The notes under the pieces: generated by a model
Told to the model about the DNA's origin: nothing
What the model saw: only the letters and a program-made list of their open reading frames with translations
Database searches by the model: none
Program-made: the position numbers and the translations under genes
Origin: Verrucomicrobiota bacterium
Lineage (GTDB): Bacteria; Verrucomicrobiota; Verrucomicrobiia; Chthoniobacterales; UBA10450
DNA length: 6,427 nucleotides
Direction: 5' to 3'
Assembly: GCA_003218345.1 (NCBI GenBank)
Contig: QHNF01000104.1
Location: forward strand, 2,275-8,701
Shown: one piece after another, positions 1 to 6,414 of the stretch
Layout: each line of letters begins with the position of its first letter
Numbering within the stretch: position 1 is the first letter of the stretch

Positions 1-1139
1 TCGACGAGCTCGGCGGACCCAAATACTACAACCACTTTCCGGCCGGATGGGCGCACGCCATGGACACGCCCTTTCAGTGGACGAAGCAGATCGCTTCCCA
101 CTTCGGTGGCACGCGCAACCCAATGGTCATCTCATGGCCGGCAAAGATCAAAGAGCATGGCGGTGTGCGCAGCCAGTTCCATCACATCATTGATCTCATG
201 CCGACGATTCTCGAAGCGGCTGGCGTTCAAGCGCCCGATTCGCTTAATGGCGTAACACAAAAGCCGATCGAGGGCGTAAGCATGGTTTACACCTTCAATG
301 ATGCTAAGGCTCCTGATCGGCGGAAATCCCAGATGTTCGAGTTGGTGTCCAATCGAGCCATGTACCAAAACGGATGGATGGCGTCTTCGTTGGCATATTT
401 CCCATGGGCAGCGACTCGAACAGGTTATGACCCGGACAAGGCAAAATGGGAACTGTACCGCATCGACCAGGACTTCTCGCAGGCAGACGATCTCGCAGCG
501 AAAAATCCCGACAAGCTGAAAGAACTGGTCGATCTATGGTGGGCAGAGGCAGCGCGCCATGATGTCCTCCCGCTCGACTGGCGCTCGATTGAGCGATTGT
601 CAGAACAAATCACCGGAAGGCCAAGCCTGGCTGCGGGCCGCAAGACATTTGTATACAACACTCCTCTTGTTGCTCTGCCCGAAGGCTCAGCGCCCGATCT
701 AAAGAACAAGTCATTCACTATCACAGCCGAAGTCGAACTCCCTTCGGATGGCGGAGATGGCATGATCTTCACCCAGGGCGGCATCACCGCCGGCTGGGGC
801 TTGTACCTGCTCAAAGGCAAACTTGTCGGTCTTCATAACTACATCGGACTGGAACGCTATCGCGCTATCTCAACCGAAAACGTACCGACTGGCAAAGTGA
901 GCCTGACCTTCGACTTCAAGTACGACGGTGGGGGAATGGGTAAGGGCGGCACCATTACGTTACTTGCCAACGGGAAGAAGATCGGAGAGGTCCGCGTCGA
1001 TAAGACGGCGGGATTCAAGTACTCACTGTATGAGGGGCAGGATATCGGCGAGGACAGCGGCTCGCCGGTCGATTTTGACTACACGCCGCCTTTCAAGTTC
1101 AAAGGCAGGATTGAGAAGGTTACGGTTGATCTCAAATAG
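1..1139 (+). CDS. Sulfatase (arylsulfatase family), C-terminal part; 5' end outside window
   Basis: Partial gene. The reading frame is open from base 3 and runs to a TAG stop at 1137-1139, giving about 378 residues. The ATG at base 60 is internal: the codons before it (DELGG..., then W-A-H-A) align with residues 410-429 of the downstream sulfatase. The part present covers the end of the alkaline-phosphatase-like sulfatase fold, including an active-site lysine in FQWTKQ (codon 84-86) and the H-F-G-G-T-R-N-P motif. A linker and a C-terminal beta-sandwich-like domain follow (about bases 690-1130), with the D-F-K-Y-D-G-G and D-S-G-S-P-V motifs shared with the neighbour. Metal ligands and the formylglycine cysteine would lie upstream and cannot be checked. 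About half the residues match the next gene, so the two are diverged tandem paralogs. Expected role: hydrolysis of organic sulfate esters outside the cytoplasm; substrate unknown. Family assignment is firm, activity is inferred. Confidence 0.93.
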   Translation, partial: DELGGPKYYNHFPAGWAHAMDTPFQWTKQIASHFGGTRNPMVISWPAKIKEHGGVRSQFHHIIDLMPTILEAAGVQAPDSLNGVTQKPIEGVSMVYTFNDAKAPDRRKSQMFELVSNRAMYQNGWMASSLAYFPWAATRTGYDPDKAKWELYRIDQDFSQADDLAAKNPDKLKELVDLWWAEAARHDVLPLDWRSIERLSEQITGRPSLAAGRKTFVYNTPLVALPEGSAPDLKNKSFTITAEVELPSDGGDGMIFTQGGITAGWGLYLLKGKLVGLHNYIGLERYRAISTENVPTGKVSLTFDFKYDGGGMGKGGTITLLANGKKIGEVRVDKTAGFKYSLYEGQDIGEDSGSPVDFDYTPPFKFKGRIEKVTVDLK

Positions 1140-1160
1140 CGGAAAGGAAACAAACCAAAC

Positions 1161-3587
1161 ATGAAGGCCAAACGCGGTAACTACTCGTTAGGTATCGCGC
1201 TTCTTTGTTCGTTTGTTACTTCAACGGCATCTGCGCAAAAGCAAACGGCGGCAGAAGTATTGCCTAAGCCAGAGCGGGCATTTAGCGACGCCAAGATCGG
1301 GCGCACTTACAAGGATTCAAGGCCGGGAACAATGGCGCTCACGAAAGCTCTTGCTGGCGCCCCTAACGTTTTGATCATTCTGATAGACGACTCGGGGTTT
1401 GGACAGTGGGGCACCTTTGGAGGACAGGTTCCCACGCCAAACCTGGATCGCTTGGCGAAAATGGGCCTGCGCTACACGCGCTTTCATACCACGGCTCTTT
1501 GTTCACCGACCCGCGCCGCCCTCCTCACAGGACGTAACCACCATTCCGCCGGAACCGGAGTCATCACCGAGATCGGCGACGCTTACCCTGGATACAGCGG
1601 ACAGATTCCCAAAAACGCGGCCATGTTCGCCGAGGTCCTACGCCAGGGCGGTTACAGCACCGCCTTCATCGGCAAGAATCACAACATTGCCGACTGGGAG
1701 ACGAGTATTTCCGGGCCCTTTGACCGGTGGCCGAGCTTGCAGGGCTTTGATTACTTCTACGGTTTCATCGGTGGAGAGATGGATCAATGGCAACCGGTTC
1801 TCTATCGCGGCACCACGCCGGTGACGATGGAGATTCCGAAAGGCAAAGAAGGTAACTACACGCTGAATGATTCGCTGGCCGATGACACCATCAGTTATAT
1901 CCATCAGGAGAAGTCGGTCACGCCCGATCGTCCTTTCTTCATCTACTACGCGCCTGGCGCGACCCACGCTCCGCATCATGTGCCGAAGGAGTGGATCGAC
2001 AAGTTCAAGGGCCAATTCAATCAGGGCTGGGATAAGTATCGCGAGGAGACTTATCAACGTCAGCTCAAGTTAGGCGTCATTCCGCCTGAGACGAAACTGA
2101 CTCCGCGACCCATGGAGATTCCGGCTTGGGATTCTCTCTCCCCGGACGCGCAGCGCGTGGCCGAGCGGCTGATGGAGGTCTTTGCTGCTTATACGGCGCA
2201 GACCGACTACGAAGTGGGCCGCGTGCTGGACGCACTGGAGGAAATTGGACAGCTACACAACACGCTCGTCTGCTGGGAAATTGGCGACAACGGCGCTTCG
2301 ATGGAGGGCACACTGAGTGGCTGCTTCAACGAACTCGCTACGCTTCAAGGCATAACAGAAGACCCGGCGTTTCTGATTCAGCATATCGACGAATTAGGCA
2401 GCGCCAAGGCCTCGAACCACATTCCCGTCGGCTGGGCATGGGCCGTGAACGCGCCTTTCCAATGGGGCAAGCAGGTGGCTTCGCACTGGGGCGGCACGCG
2501 GAACCCGCTGGTGATCGTATGGCCGGACCGCATCAAGGATGCGGGTGGAATACGCACGCAATTCCACCATGTCATCGACATTTCACCGACCATCCTGGAA
2601 GCGGCACACCTTCCACAGCCCGTCGAAGTGAATGGCGTGAAACAGAAGCCGATCGAAGGTGTTAGCATGGTTTACAGCTTTGACGATCCCAAAGCTATGG
2701 GCTCGCGCCACATCCAGTACTTCGAGATGTTCGGAAATCGCGCGCTCTACAAAGATGGCTGGATTGCCACCGCGCGACACGGTCGGCTCCCGTGGCAGAC
2801 GATGGGCGCTTCTACCGGGGACTTCGACCATGACACCTGGGAACTCTACAACCTTGCGAACGACTTCAGCGAAGCGAACGATGTGTCGGCCAAATATCCG
2901 AACAAACTAAAAGAGCTGCAGAATGATTTCTGGACGGAGGCAAAGAAGTACAACGTTCTCCCACTCGATGACCGCTTCGCGGAGCGTGGCGATCCCAGCT
3001 TGCGGCCAAGTCTGATCGCCGGACGAACTGATTTCACATATTATCCCGCAACTCGGATTCCGGAGCCCTCAGCCGCCAACACTAAGAACACATCACACAC
3101 CATTACCGCCACGATTGAAATGCCACAGGGCGGAGCCGACGGAGTAATTGTGGCTGAAGGTGGCGCCGCCGGCGGGTACACCCTCTACATCAGGGATGGG
3201 AAACCGGTTTATGAGTACAACTACATGGCGCATGAGCGATACAAAGTTACCAGTTCTGAAATACTTTCGCCCGGCCCTGCTGTCATCCGCGTTGACTTCA
3301 AGTACGACGGGGGCGTCGGAAAGGGAGGAACTGCTGCTCTCTTCATCAATGACAAGAAGGTTGGTGAAGGCCGGATCGAGAAAACGTGTCCTTCACGCTT
3401 CGGACCCGAAGGCTTCGACGTCGGGATGGATAACGGCTCGCCCGTAAGCGAAAACTATCAACCGCCGTTTCCATGCGCCGGGACGATCAAAAAGGTGCAA
3501 ATCCATATCGCGCCTTCAACCCTTACCGCAAGCGATCAGGAGAAAGTCCGCAACGCGAAACGCAATGCGTCGATCGCGATCGAATGA
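1161..3587 (+). CDS. Secreted formylglycine-dependent sulfatase (arylsulfatase family), 808 aa
   Basis: Complete gene. The N-terminus is a Sec signal peptide: basic MKAKR, a hydrophobic core, and probable cleavage after A25 (T-A-S-A | Q). The sulfatase domain spans about residues 66-640. Visible active-site elements are the metal-binding pair D76-D77, the C-S-P-T-R signature at 114-118 (C114 would be converted to formylglycine; C-x-P-x-R is the recognition motif of the maturation enzyme FGE), K172 and H174 in G-K-N-H-N, H269, D376-N377 in G-D-N-G, and K437 with H442 in the K-Q-V-A-S-H stretch. Residues about 640-783 form a beta-rich, lectin-like C-terminal domain, then a short tail. The length fits the long arylsulfatase group that includes mycobacterial AtsA rather than the shorter Pseudomonas type. 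It starts 21 bp after the upstream sulfatase, with an AAAGGA ribosome-binding site 12 bases before the ATG. No FGE or anaerobic maturase gene is in the window. It should release sulfate from an organic ester in the periplasm or outside; substrate not predictable. Confidence 0.96.
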   Translation: MKAKRGNYSLGIALLCSFVTSTASAQKQTAAEVLPKPERAFSDAKIGRTYKDSRPGTMALTKALAGAPNVLIILIDDSGFGQWGTFGGQVPTPNLDRLAKMGLRYTRFHTTALCSPTRAALLTGRNHHSAGTGVITEIGDAYPGYSGQIPKNAAMFAEVLRQGGYSTAFIGKNHNIADWETSISGPFDRWPSLQGFDYFYGFIGGEMDQWQPVLYRGTTPVTMEIPKGKEGNYTLNDSLADDTISYIHQEKSVTPDRPFFIYYAPGATHAPHHVPKEWIDKFKGQFNQGWDKYREETYQRQLKLGVIPPETKLTPRPMEIPAWDSLSPDAQRVAERLMEVFAAYTAQTDYEVGRVLDALEEIGQLHNTLVCWEIGDNGASMEGTLSGCFNELATLQGITEDPAFLIQHIDELGSAKASNHIPVGWAWAVNAPFQWGKQVASHWGGTRNPLVIVWPDRIKDAGGIRTQFHHVIDISPTILEAAHLPQPVEVNGVKQKPIEGVSMVYSFDDPKAMGSRHIQYFEMFGNRALYKDGWIATARHGRLPWQTMGASTGDFDHDTWELYNLANDFSEANDVSAKYPNKLKELQNDFWTEAKKYNVLPLDDRFAERGDPSLRPSLIAGRTDFTYYPATRIPEPSAANTKNTSHTITATIEMPQGGADGVIVAEGGAAGGYTLYIRDGKPVYEYNYMAHERYKVTSSEILSPGPAVIRVDFKYDGGVGKGGTAALFINDKKVGEGRIEKTCPSRFGPEGFDVGMDNGSPVSENYQPPFPCAGTIKKVQIHIAPSTLTASDQEKVRNAKRNASIAIE

Positions 3588-3652
3588 GGCACGCCAGACT
3601 TATAAACACCACCGAAATCACGACAACTCAGCAAAGAAAACCCAAAAGAGCA

Positions 3653-4081
3653 ATGAAACTCCCCCCTGATATTCAGTTTCACGAAGACATTCGTCTGCTC
3701 GTTTATAGACCGCGCGGTTTGGTGAACAGGGCGACTGTTAACAAAATCATAACTGTCATCGGAGAACTCGAGGCCACGTTGACGGAGCCTTTCAATCGAT
3801 TTTCCGATACGGTGGCAGCCGATGCAGTTGATCTCAACTTCGAATACATCATTCGCGTTTCTCTCTATCGGCGCCTCTTCTACGGAAAGCGCCCGCCGAT
3901 AAAATCAGCCATTCTCGCTACGGATTCTACACTTGTTCATTACGGGCGGTTACATGCCTTACTGACGCAAGGTTCCTCGATCAAAGTCCGCGTATTCCAA
4001 GACCGCAAAGAAGCCGCGCAATGGCTCGGCGTACCGATCGAACGCCTGAGCGCGGAAGCGACCGGTCGGCAACCATCCTGA
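3653..4081 (+). CDS. SpoIIAA/STAS-like small protein, first copy (142 aa)
   Basis: Small soluble protein with no signal peptide or membrane segment. Its pattern fits the STAS/SpoIIAA-like fold: strand (RLLVYRPRGLV), helix (N-K-I-I-x-x-I-G-E-L-E), a segment rich in R and Y (RVSLYRRLFYG), strand (AILATDST), helix (YGRLHALL), then strand-helix ending VRVFQDRKEAAQWLGV. The 'VF.D..EA..WL' ending is typical of that family. It is about 70% identical to the copy at 5223-5645. Start choice: the frame is open back to base 3473, inside the sulfatase gene, but similarity between the copies begins exactly at M-K-L, so ATG 3653 is preferred. ATG 3584, overlapping the sulfatase stop as ATGA, is an alternative that would add 23 residues. 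The leader is A-rich with a weak ribosome-binding site. STAS-fold proteins usually act through protein-protein contact or ligand binding; the role here is unknown. The fold is inferred from sequence pattern only. Confidence 0.85.
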   Translation: MKLPPDIQFHEDIRLLVYRPRGLVNRATVNKIITVIGELEATLTEPFNRFSDTVAADAVDLNFEYIIRVSLYRRLFYGKRPPIKSAILATDSTLVHYGRLHALLTQGSSIKVRVFQDRKEAAQWLGVPIERLSAEATGRQPS

Positions 4082-4174
4082 GTAAGTCAATTCTAAAAGG
4101 AAAGGAACGTTGAGACAGTGAAGTCAACTAGCTAAGTCTACCGAAAATACAAACGATAACGCAATACATGCAGT

Positions 4175-4182
4175 AAAAGGAA
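4175..4182 (+). promoter_or_regulatory. Ribosome-binding site for the outer-membrane barrel gene
   Basis: AAAAGGAA ends four bases before the ATG at 4187 and supports that start. The 105-bp gap in which it lies has no convincing promoter. A TTGAGA box at 4110-4115 resembles a -35 element, but the sequence 17 bases downstream (TAAGTC) is a poor -10. Confidence 0.6.
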
Positions 4183-4186
4183 TCAT

Positions 4187-5134
4187 ATGAAAACGAGAAT
4201 CAACCCGATGTTGGTGGGACTGACGGTCCTGACTTTCTGTGCCACGCGAGTCTTTGCAGTCGAAGGCGGCCTGGGTCGGCCCATCTCCGGCATGTCGATC
4301 GCGCCGTTTGCTGGCGTGATTCCACCTGAGCCTGGCCTCGCAGTGGCTACGGGCGAAACTTACTTTGACGGCTCCATCGGTGGCGGTCGAACCGTGCCAA
4401 TAGCAGGTCTTCTTGTCGCGAACGTAGATATGAAAGCGGCATTTACACCAATCGCGTTGTTCTACATCTGGCCAACGCCGACCAAGACATGGAACTTTGG
4501 TTCGGCGGTTAGTTTTCCGCTCGCCTGGCTTAAGGTCGAGGCCAACCTTACCCTTGGCCCGTTCTCAGTCCGGAAAACCGATAGCACCTTCGGGCTATTC
4601 GATCTGGTTTTTACTCCCATCGTGGCAAGCCATCACTTTAGCCAGACTGATCATCTGGCCCTCAGTTTCACATTTTGGGCACCGACTGGGTCATTTGAAA
4701 AAGGCAGACTGGTCAACCTGAGCCAAAACACCTGGACGTTCATTCCTGGAGTGGCTTACACAAAGATTCTTCCGGAGGCGAACATCGAATTGACCGGCAT
4801 CTGGCAGATGGAATTCGACACAGAAGATCCTGCCACGCACTATCAGAACGGTTTTTTGTCTGACTTGGAAGTCTTGGCGATCAAACGCTTCAAAGGTGGC
4901 TTCGGTATTGGTTTTGTTGAGAGCTGGATCCAGCAGGTCAACGACGATGAAGGCGCGCCCGCCGTACTCAACGGTTTTGTAGGCCGTGCCTTCGGCATTG
5001 GGCCGATCGTTACCTACTCTACGAAGTTGGGCAGGAGCCACCTCGATTTCAGCGCGCGTTGGATCCACGACTTCGACGTCGCCAAGCGCGTCAACGGTGA
5101 TGGGTTTAACTTTAGCGCAAGTTTGAAATTCTGA
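4187..5134 (+). CDS. Outer-membrane beta-barrel transporter, MetA-pathway / SphA-like family (315 aa)
   Basis: The N-terminus MKTRINPM followed by a hydrophobic run and V-F-A is a Sec signal peptide, with likely cleavage after A24. The mature part has alternating short hydrophobic strands and polar loops, with aromatic residues at strand ends (for example ALFYIWPTPTKTWNFGSAVSF, HLALSFTFWAPTG, NTWTFIPGVAYT). It finishes in S-A-S-L-K-F, the terminal phenylalanine expected of a barrel inserted by the BAM machinery. The 'EGG.G....G' start, the W-A-P-T-G strand and the overall plan match the family annotated as phenol-degradation meta-pathway (MetA-like) or SphA-like transporters, thought to pass hydrophobic or aromatic compounds across the outer membrane. 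A cysteine lies in the signal core (L-T-F-C), but the -1 residue is wrong for a lipobox. Its place after two exported sulfatases suggests uptake or export of the sulfatase substrate or product; this is inference. The family call is good, the solute unknown. Confidence 0.85.
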   Translation: MKTRINPMLVGLTVLTFCATRVFAVEGGLGRPISGMSIAPFAGVIPPEPGLAVATGETYFDGSIGGGRTVPIAGLLVANVDMKAAFTPIALFYIWPTPTKTWNFGSAVSFPLAWLKVEANLTLGPFSVRKTDSTFGLFDLVFTPIVASHHFSQTDHLALSFTFWAPTGSFEKGRLVNLSQNTWTFIPGVAYTKILPEANIELTGIWQMEFDTEDPATHYQNGFLSDLEVLAIKRFKGGFGIGFVESWIQQVNDDEGAPAVLNGFVGRAFGIGPIVTYSTKLGRSHLDFSARWIHDFDVAKRVNGDGFNFSASLKF

Positions 5135-5202
5135 TGGCTTTCGAACTAAGACGACGGCCTGCGTGATCAGTAATAAACAGCATGGACAAGGAGGATTAAG
5201 CC

Positions 5203-5210
5203 AGGAAGGA
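5203..5210 (+). promoter_or_regulatory. Ribosome-binding site deciding the start of the second STAS-like gene
   Basis: AGGAAGGA lies 12 bases before ATG 5223. Together with the M-K-L start shared with the other copy, it favours 5223 over the upstream in-frame GTG at 5163, which has no purine-rich site at a suitable distance. Confidence 0.5.
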
Positions 5211-5222
5211 AACGGTAAAACA

Positions 5223-5645
5223 ATGAAGCTGCCTCTGCCGCCTGATGTCGAGTTTCACGAAGAGGTTTGTCTGCTGATCCATAGACCGCGCGGTTTGCTG
5301 GACAGGGTGGCTATTAACAAAATCATAAGTCTAATCGGAGAACTCGAATTCACGTTGAAGAAGCCTTTCAATCGTTTCCTGGACACAGTTGCAGCTGATG
5401 CAGTTGACCTCAATTTGGAATTCATCCGCCGCGTTTCTCTTTATCGCCGGCGCTTCTACGGCAATCGCCCGGCCATAAAAACAGCTATCCTCGCGACCGA
5501 TTCTACCGTGGCTGACTATGGTCGCTTGCATGCTTCGCTGACTCAAGGTTCTCCGATTAACGTTCGCGTATTCCAGGATCGTAAAGAAGCCGCGCAATGG
5601 CTCGGTGTCCCGCTGGAACTGCTGGCGGCGAAAGACCGTTCATGA
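5223..5645 (+). CDS. SpoIIAA/STAS-like small protein, second copy (140 aa)
   Basis: Paralog of the protein at 3653-4081. By eye about 100 of some 138 aligned residues are identical, including long unchanged runs D-T-V-A-A-D-A-V-D-L-N, A-I-L-A-T-D-S-T and V-R-V-F-Q-D-R-K-E-A-A-Q-W-L-G-V-P. The first half varies more (R/C, Y/H and hydrophobic swaps) and the extreme C-terminus is unrelated. It has two extra residues (L-P) after M-K-L. It is predicted cytoplasmic, with alternating strand-helix structure of the SpoIIAA/STAS-SEC14 type and no signal peptide or membrane segment. There is no obvious S/T phosphoacceptor motif of the D-x-S type seen in true anti-sigma-factor antagonists, so a classical sigma-switch role is not supported. 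It sits 88 bp after the barrel gene and 37 bp before the MIP channel gene, so co-expression with both is likely. Function unknown. Confidence 0.87.
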   Translation: MKLPLPPDVEFHEEVCLLIHRPRGLLDRVAINKIISLIGELEFTLKKPFNRFLDTVAADAVDLNLEFIRRVSLYRRRFYGNRPAIKTAILATDSTVADYGRLHASLTQGSPINVRVFQDRKEAAQWLGVPLELLAAKDRS

Positions 5646-5682
5646 TAGTCAACTCACAAGTTATCTGATAAAACCTGGCAAC

Positions 5683-6357
5683 ATGAACAAATACATAACA
5701 GAATTCGTTGGAACCTTCTTTCTCGTCCTCACGATTGGGTGCACTGGGATTGGCGCCGGAGCAGGCGTGATTGCGCCGCTCGCCATCGGTGCGGCTCTCA
5801 TGGTGATGGTATTTGCTGGCGGTCATATTTCGGGCGGCCACTACAATCCTGCCGTTACGCTCGGCGTGCTAATTCGCGGTAAAGTAAAACCGGTTGATGT
5901 GGTGCCTTACTGGATTGCGCAATTTCTTGCGGCGGCGATTGCTGCGCTACTCACAGTCAAGTTTCTTCGCGCCGGTGTACCTGTAACAGCAATCATGCCT
6001 AAGACAGGTCCGGCCTTGCTTGCTGAGTTCTTGTTCACGTTTGCACTTGTTTACGTCGTCTTGAACACGGCGACGGCGGAAGGCACATCTGGAAATTCAT
6101 TTTACGGGCTCGCTATCGGTATGACTGTTATGACCGGCGCGTTTGCGGTCGGCGACATTTCAGGCGGCGCATTCAATCCCGCGGTCGCCCTGGGCATTTG
6201 CGTCCTTGGCATTTCAAGTTGGGGAAACATCTGGATTTATCTGTTGGCTGACTTCGCTGCAGCTGTCGTCGCAGCCGTGATCTTCCAGCTAATCAATCAG
6301 CCGTTGCAAACCACCCCGATCGCTACTGACGAGCCACCTTACGAAACTCCGCGGTAG
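5683..6357 (+). CDS. MIP-family channel (aquaporin superfamily) with atypical NPAV second motif (224 aa)
   Basis: Six hydrophobic segments (about residues 4-25, 30-48, 72-95, 109-128, 138-157, 181-203) and two half-helix pore loops, N55-P56-A57 in S-G-G-H-Y-N-P-A-V and N165-P166-A167 in S-G-G-A-F-N-P-A-V, define a MIP channel in the inner membrane. Aligned without gaps to E. coli AqpZ around each loop, the selectivity-filter positions F43/H174/T183/R189 become I35/A153/G162/V168. The almost invariant arginine is therefore absent, and the filter looks wide and apolar. It fits neither strict water channels nor GlpF-type glycerol facilitators (W/G/F/R). Transport of another small neutral solute is plausible but unproven. 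Start: ATG 5683 gives M-N-K-Y-I-T-E-F-V-G-T-F-F, the usual MIP N-terminus. The frame continues upstream to 5605 but would overlap the STAS-like gene and add a non-membrane leader. The ribosome-binding site is weak. The C-terminal tail (about 205-224) is polar and proline-rich. Confidence 0.95.
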   Translation: MNKYITEFVGTFFLVLTIGCTGIGAGAGVIAPLAIGAALMVMVFAGGHISGGHYNPAVTLGVLIRGKVKPVDVVPYWIAQFLAAAIAALLTVKFLRAGVPVTAIMPKTGPALLAEFLFTFALVYVVLNTATAEGTSGNSFYGLAIGMTVMTGAFAVGDISGGAFNPAVALGICVLGISSWGNIWIYLLADFAAAVVAAVIFQLINQPLQTTPIATDEPPYETPR

Positions 6358-6414
6358 CAGTTTTCTTCTGCTGCCTTCTGTTAGAACCTTAAAATATCAA
6401 CCATTCAAACCAAT

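Noticed and set aside
60..62. ATG as the start of the first sulfatase gene
   Set aside because: The codons before it encode sequence homologous to the neighbouring sulfatase, and a protein starting here would lack the catalytic half. The gene is simply cut by the window edge.
1161..1235. Lipoprotein or Tat signal in the sulfatase
   Set aside because: The core cysteine (A-L-L-C) has leucine at -1, which is wrong for a lipobox, and there is no twin-arginine motif. An A-S-A signal peptidase I site is present.
3601..3606. TATAAA as a -10 promoter element before the first STAS-like gene
   Set aside because: The matching -35 position reads GATCGA, far from consensus, so no promoter is called.
3473..3652. 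N-terminal extension of the first STAS-like protein
   Set aside because: It overlaps the end of the sulfatase in another frame and has no counterpart in the paralog.
5182..5199. Five-codon reading frame M-D-K-E-D in the leader of the second STAS-like gene
   Set aside because: No ribosome-binding site precedes it and its length is uninformative; it most likely arises by chance.
5163..5222. GTG start for the second STAS-like protein
   Set aside because: There is no ribosome-binding site at a suitable distance, the residues are low-complexity and polar, and similarity to the first copy begins at ATG 5223.
5661..5671. Short inverted repeat TTATCTGATAA before the channel gene
   Set aside because: Five-base arms around one base are common by chance, and no second copy or promoter is seen near it.
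5605..5682. Longer N-terminus for the MIP channel
   Set aside because: It overlaps the preceding gene by 41 bases and adds a W/R/K-rich leader unlike MIP proteins. ATG 5683 gives the usual start of helix 1.
6356..6372. Hairpin AGCAG-TTTTCTT-CTGCT after the channel gene as a terminator
   Set aside because: The stem is only five base pairs, overlaps the stop codon and has no following T tract, so it is too weak to call an intrinsic terminator.
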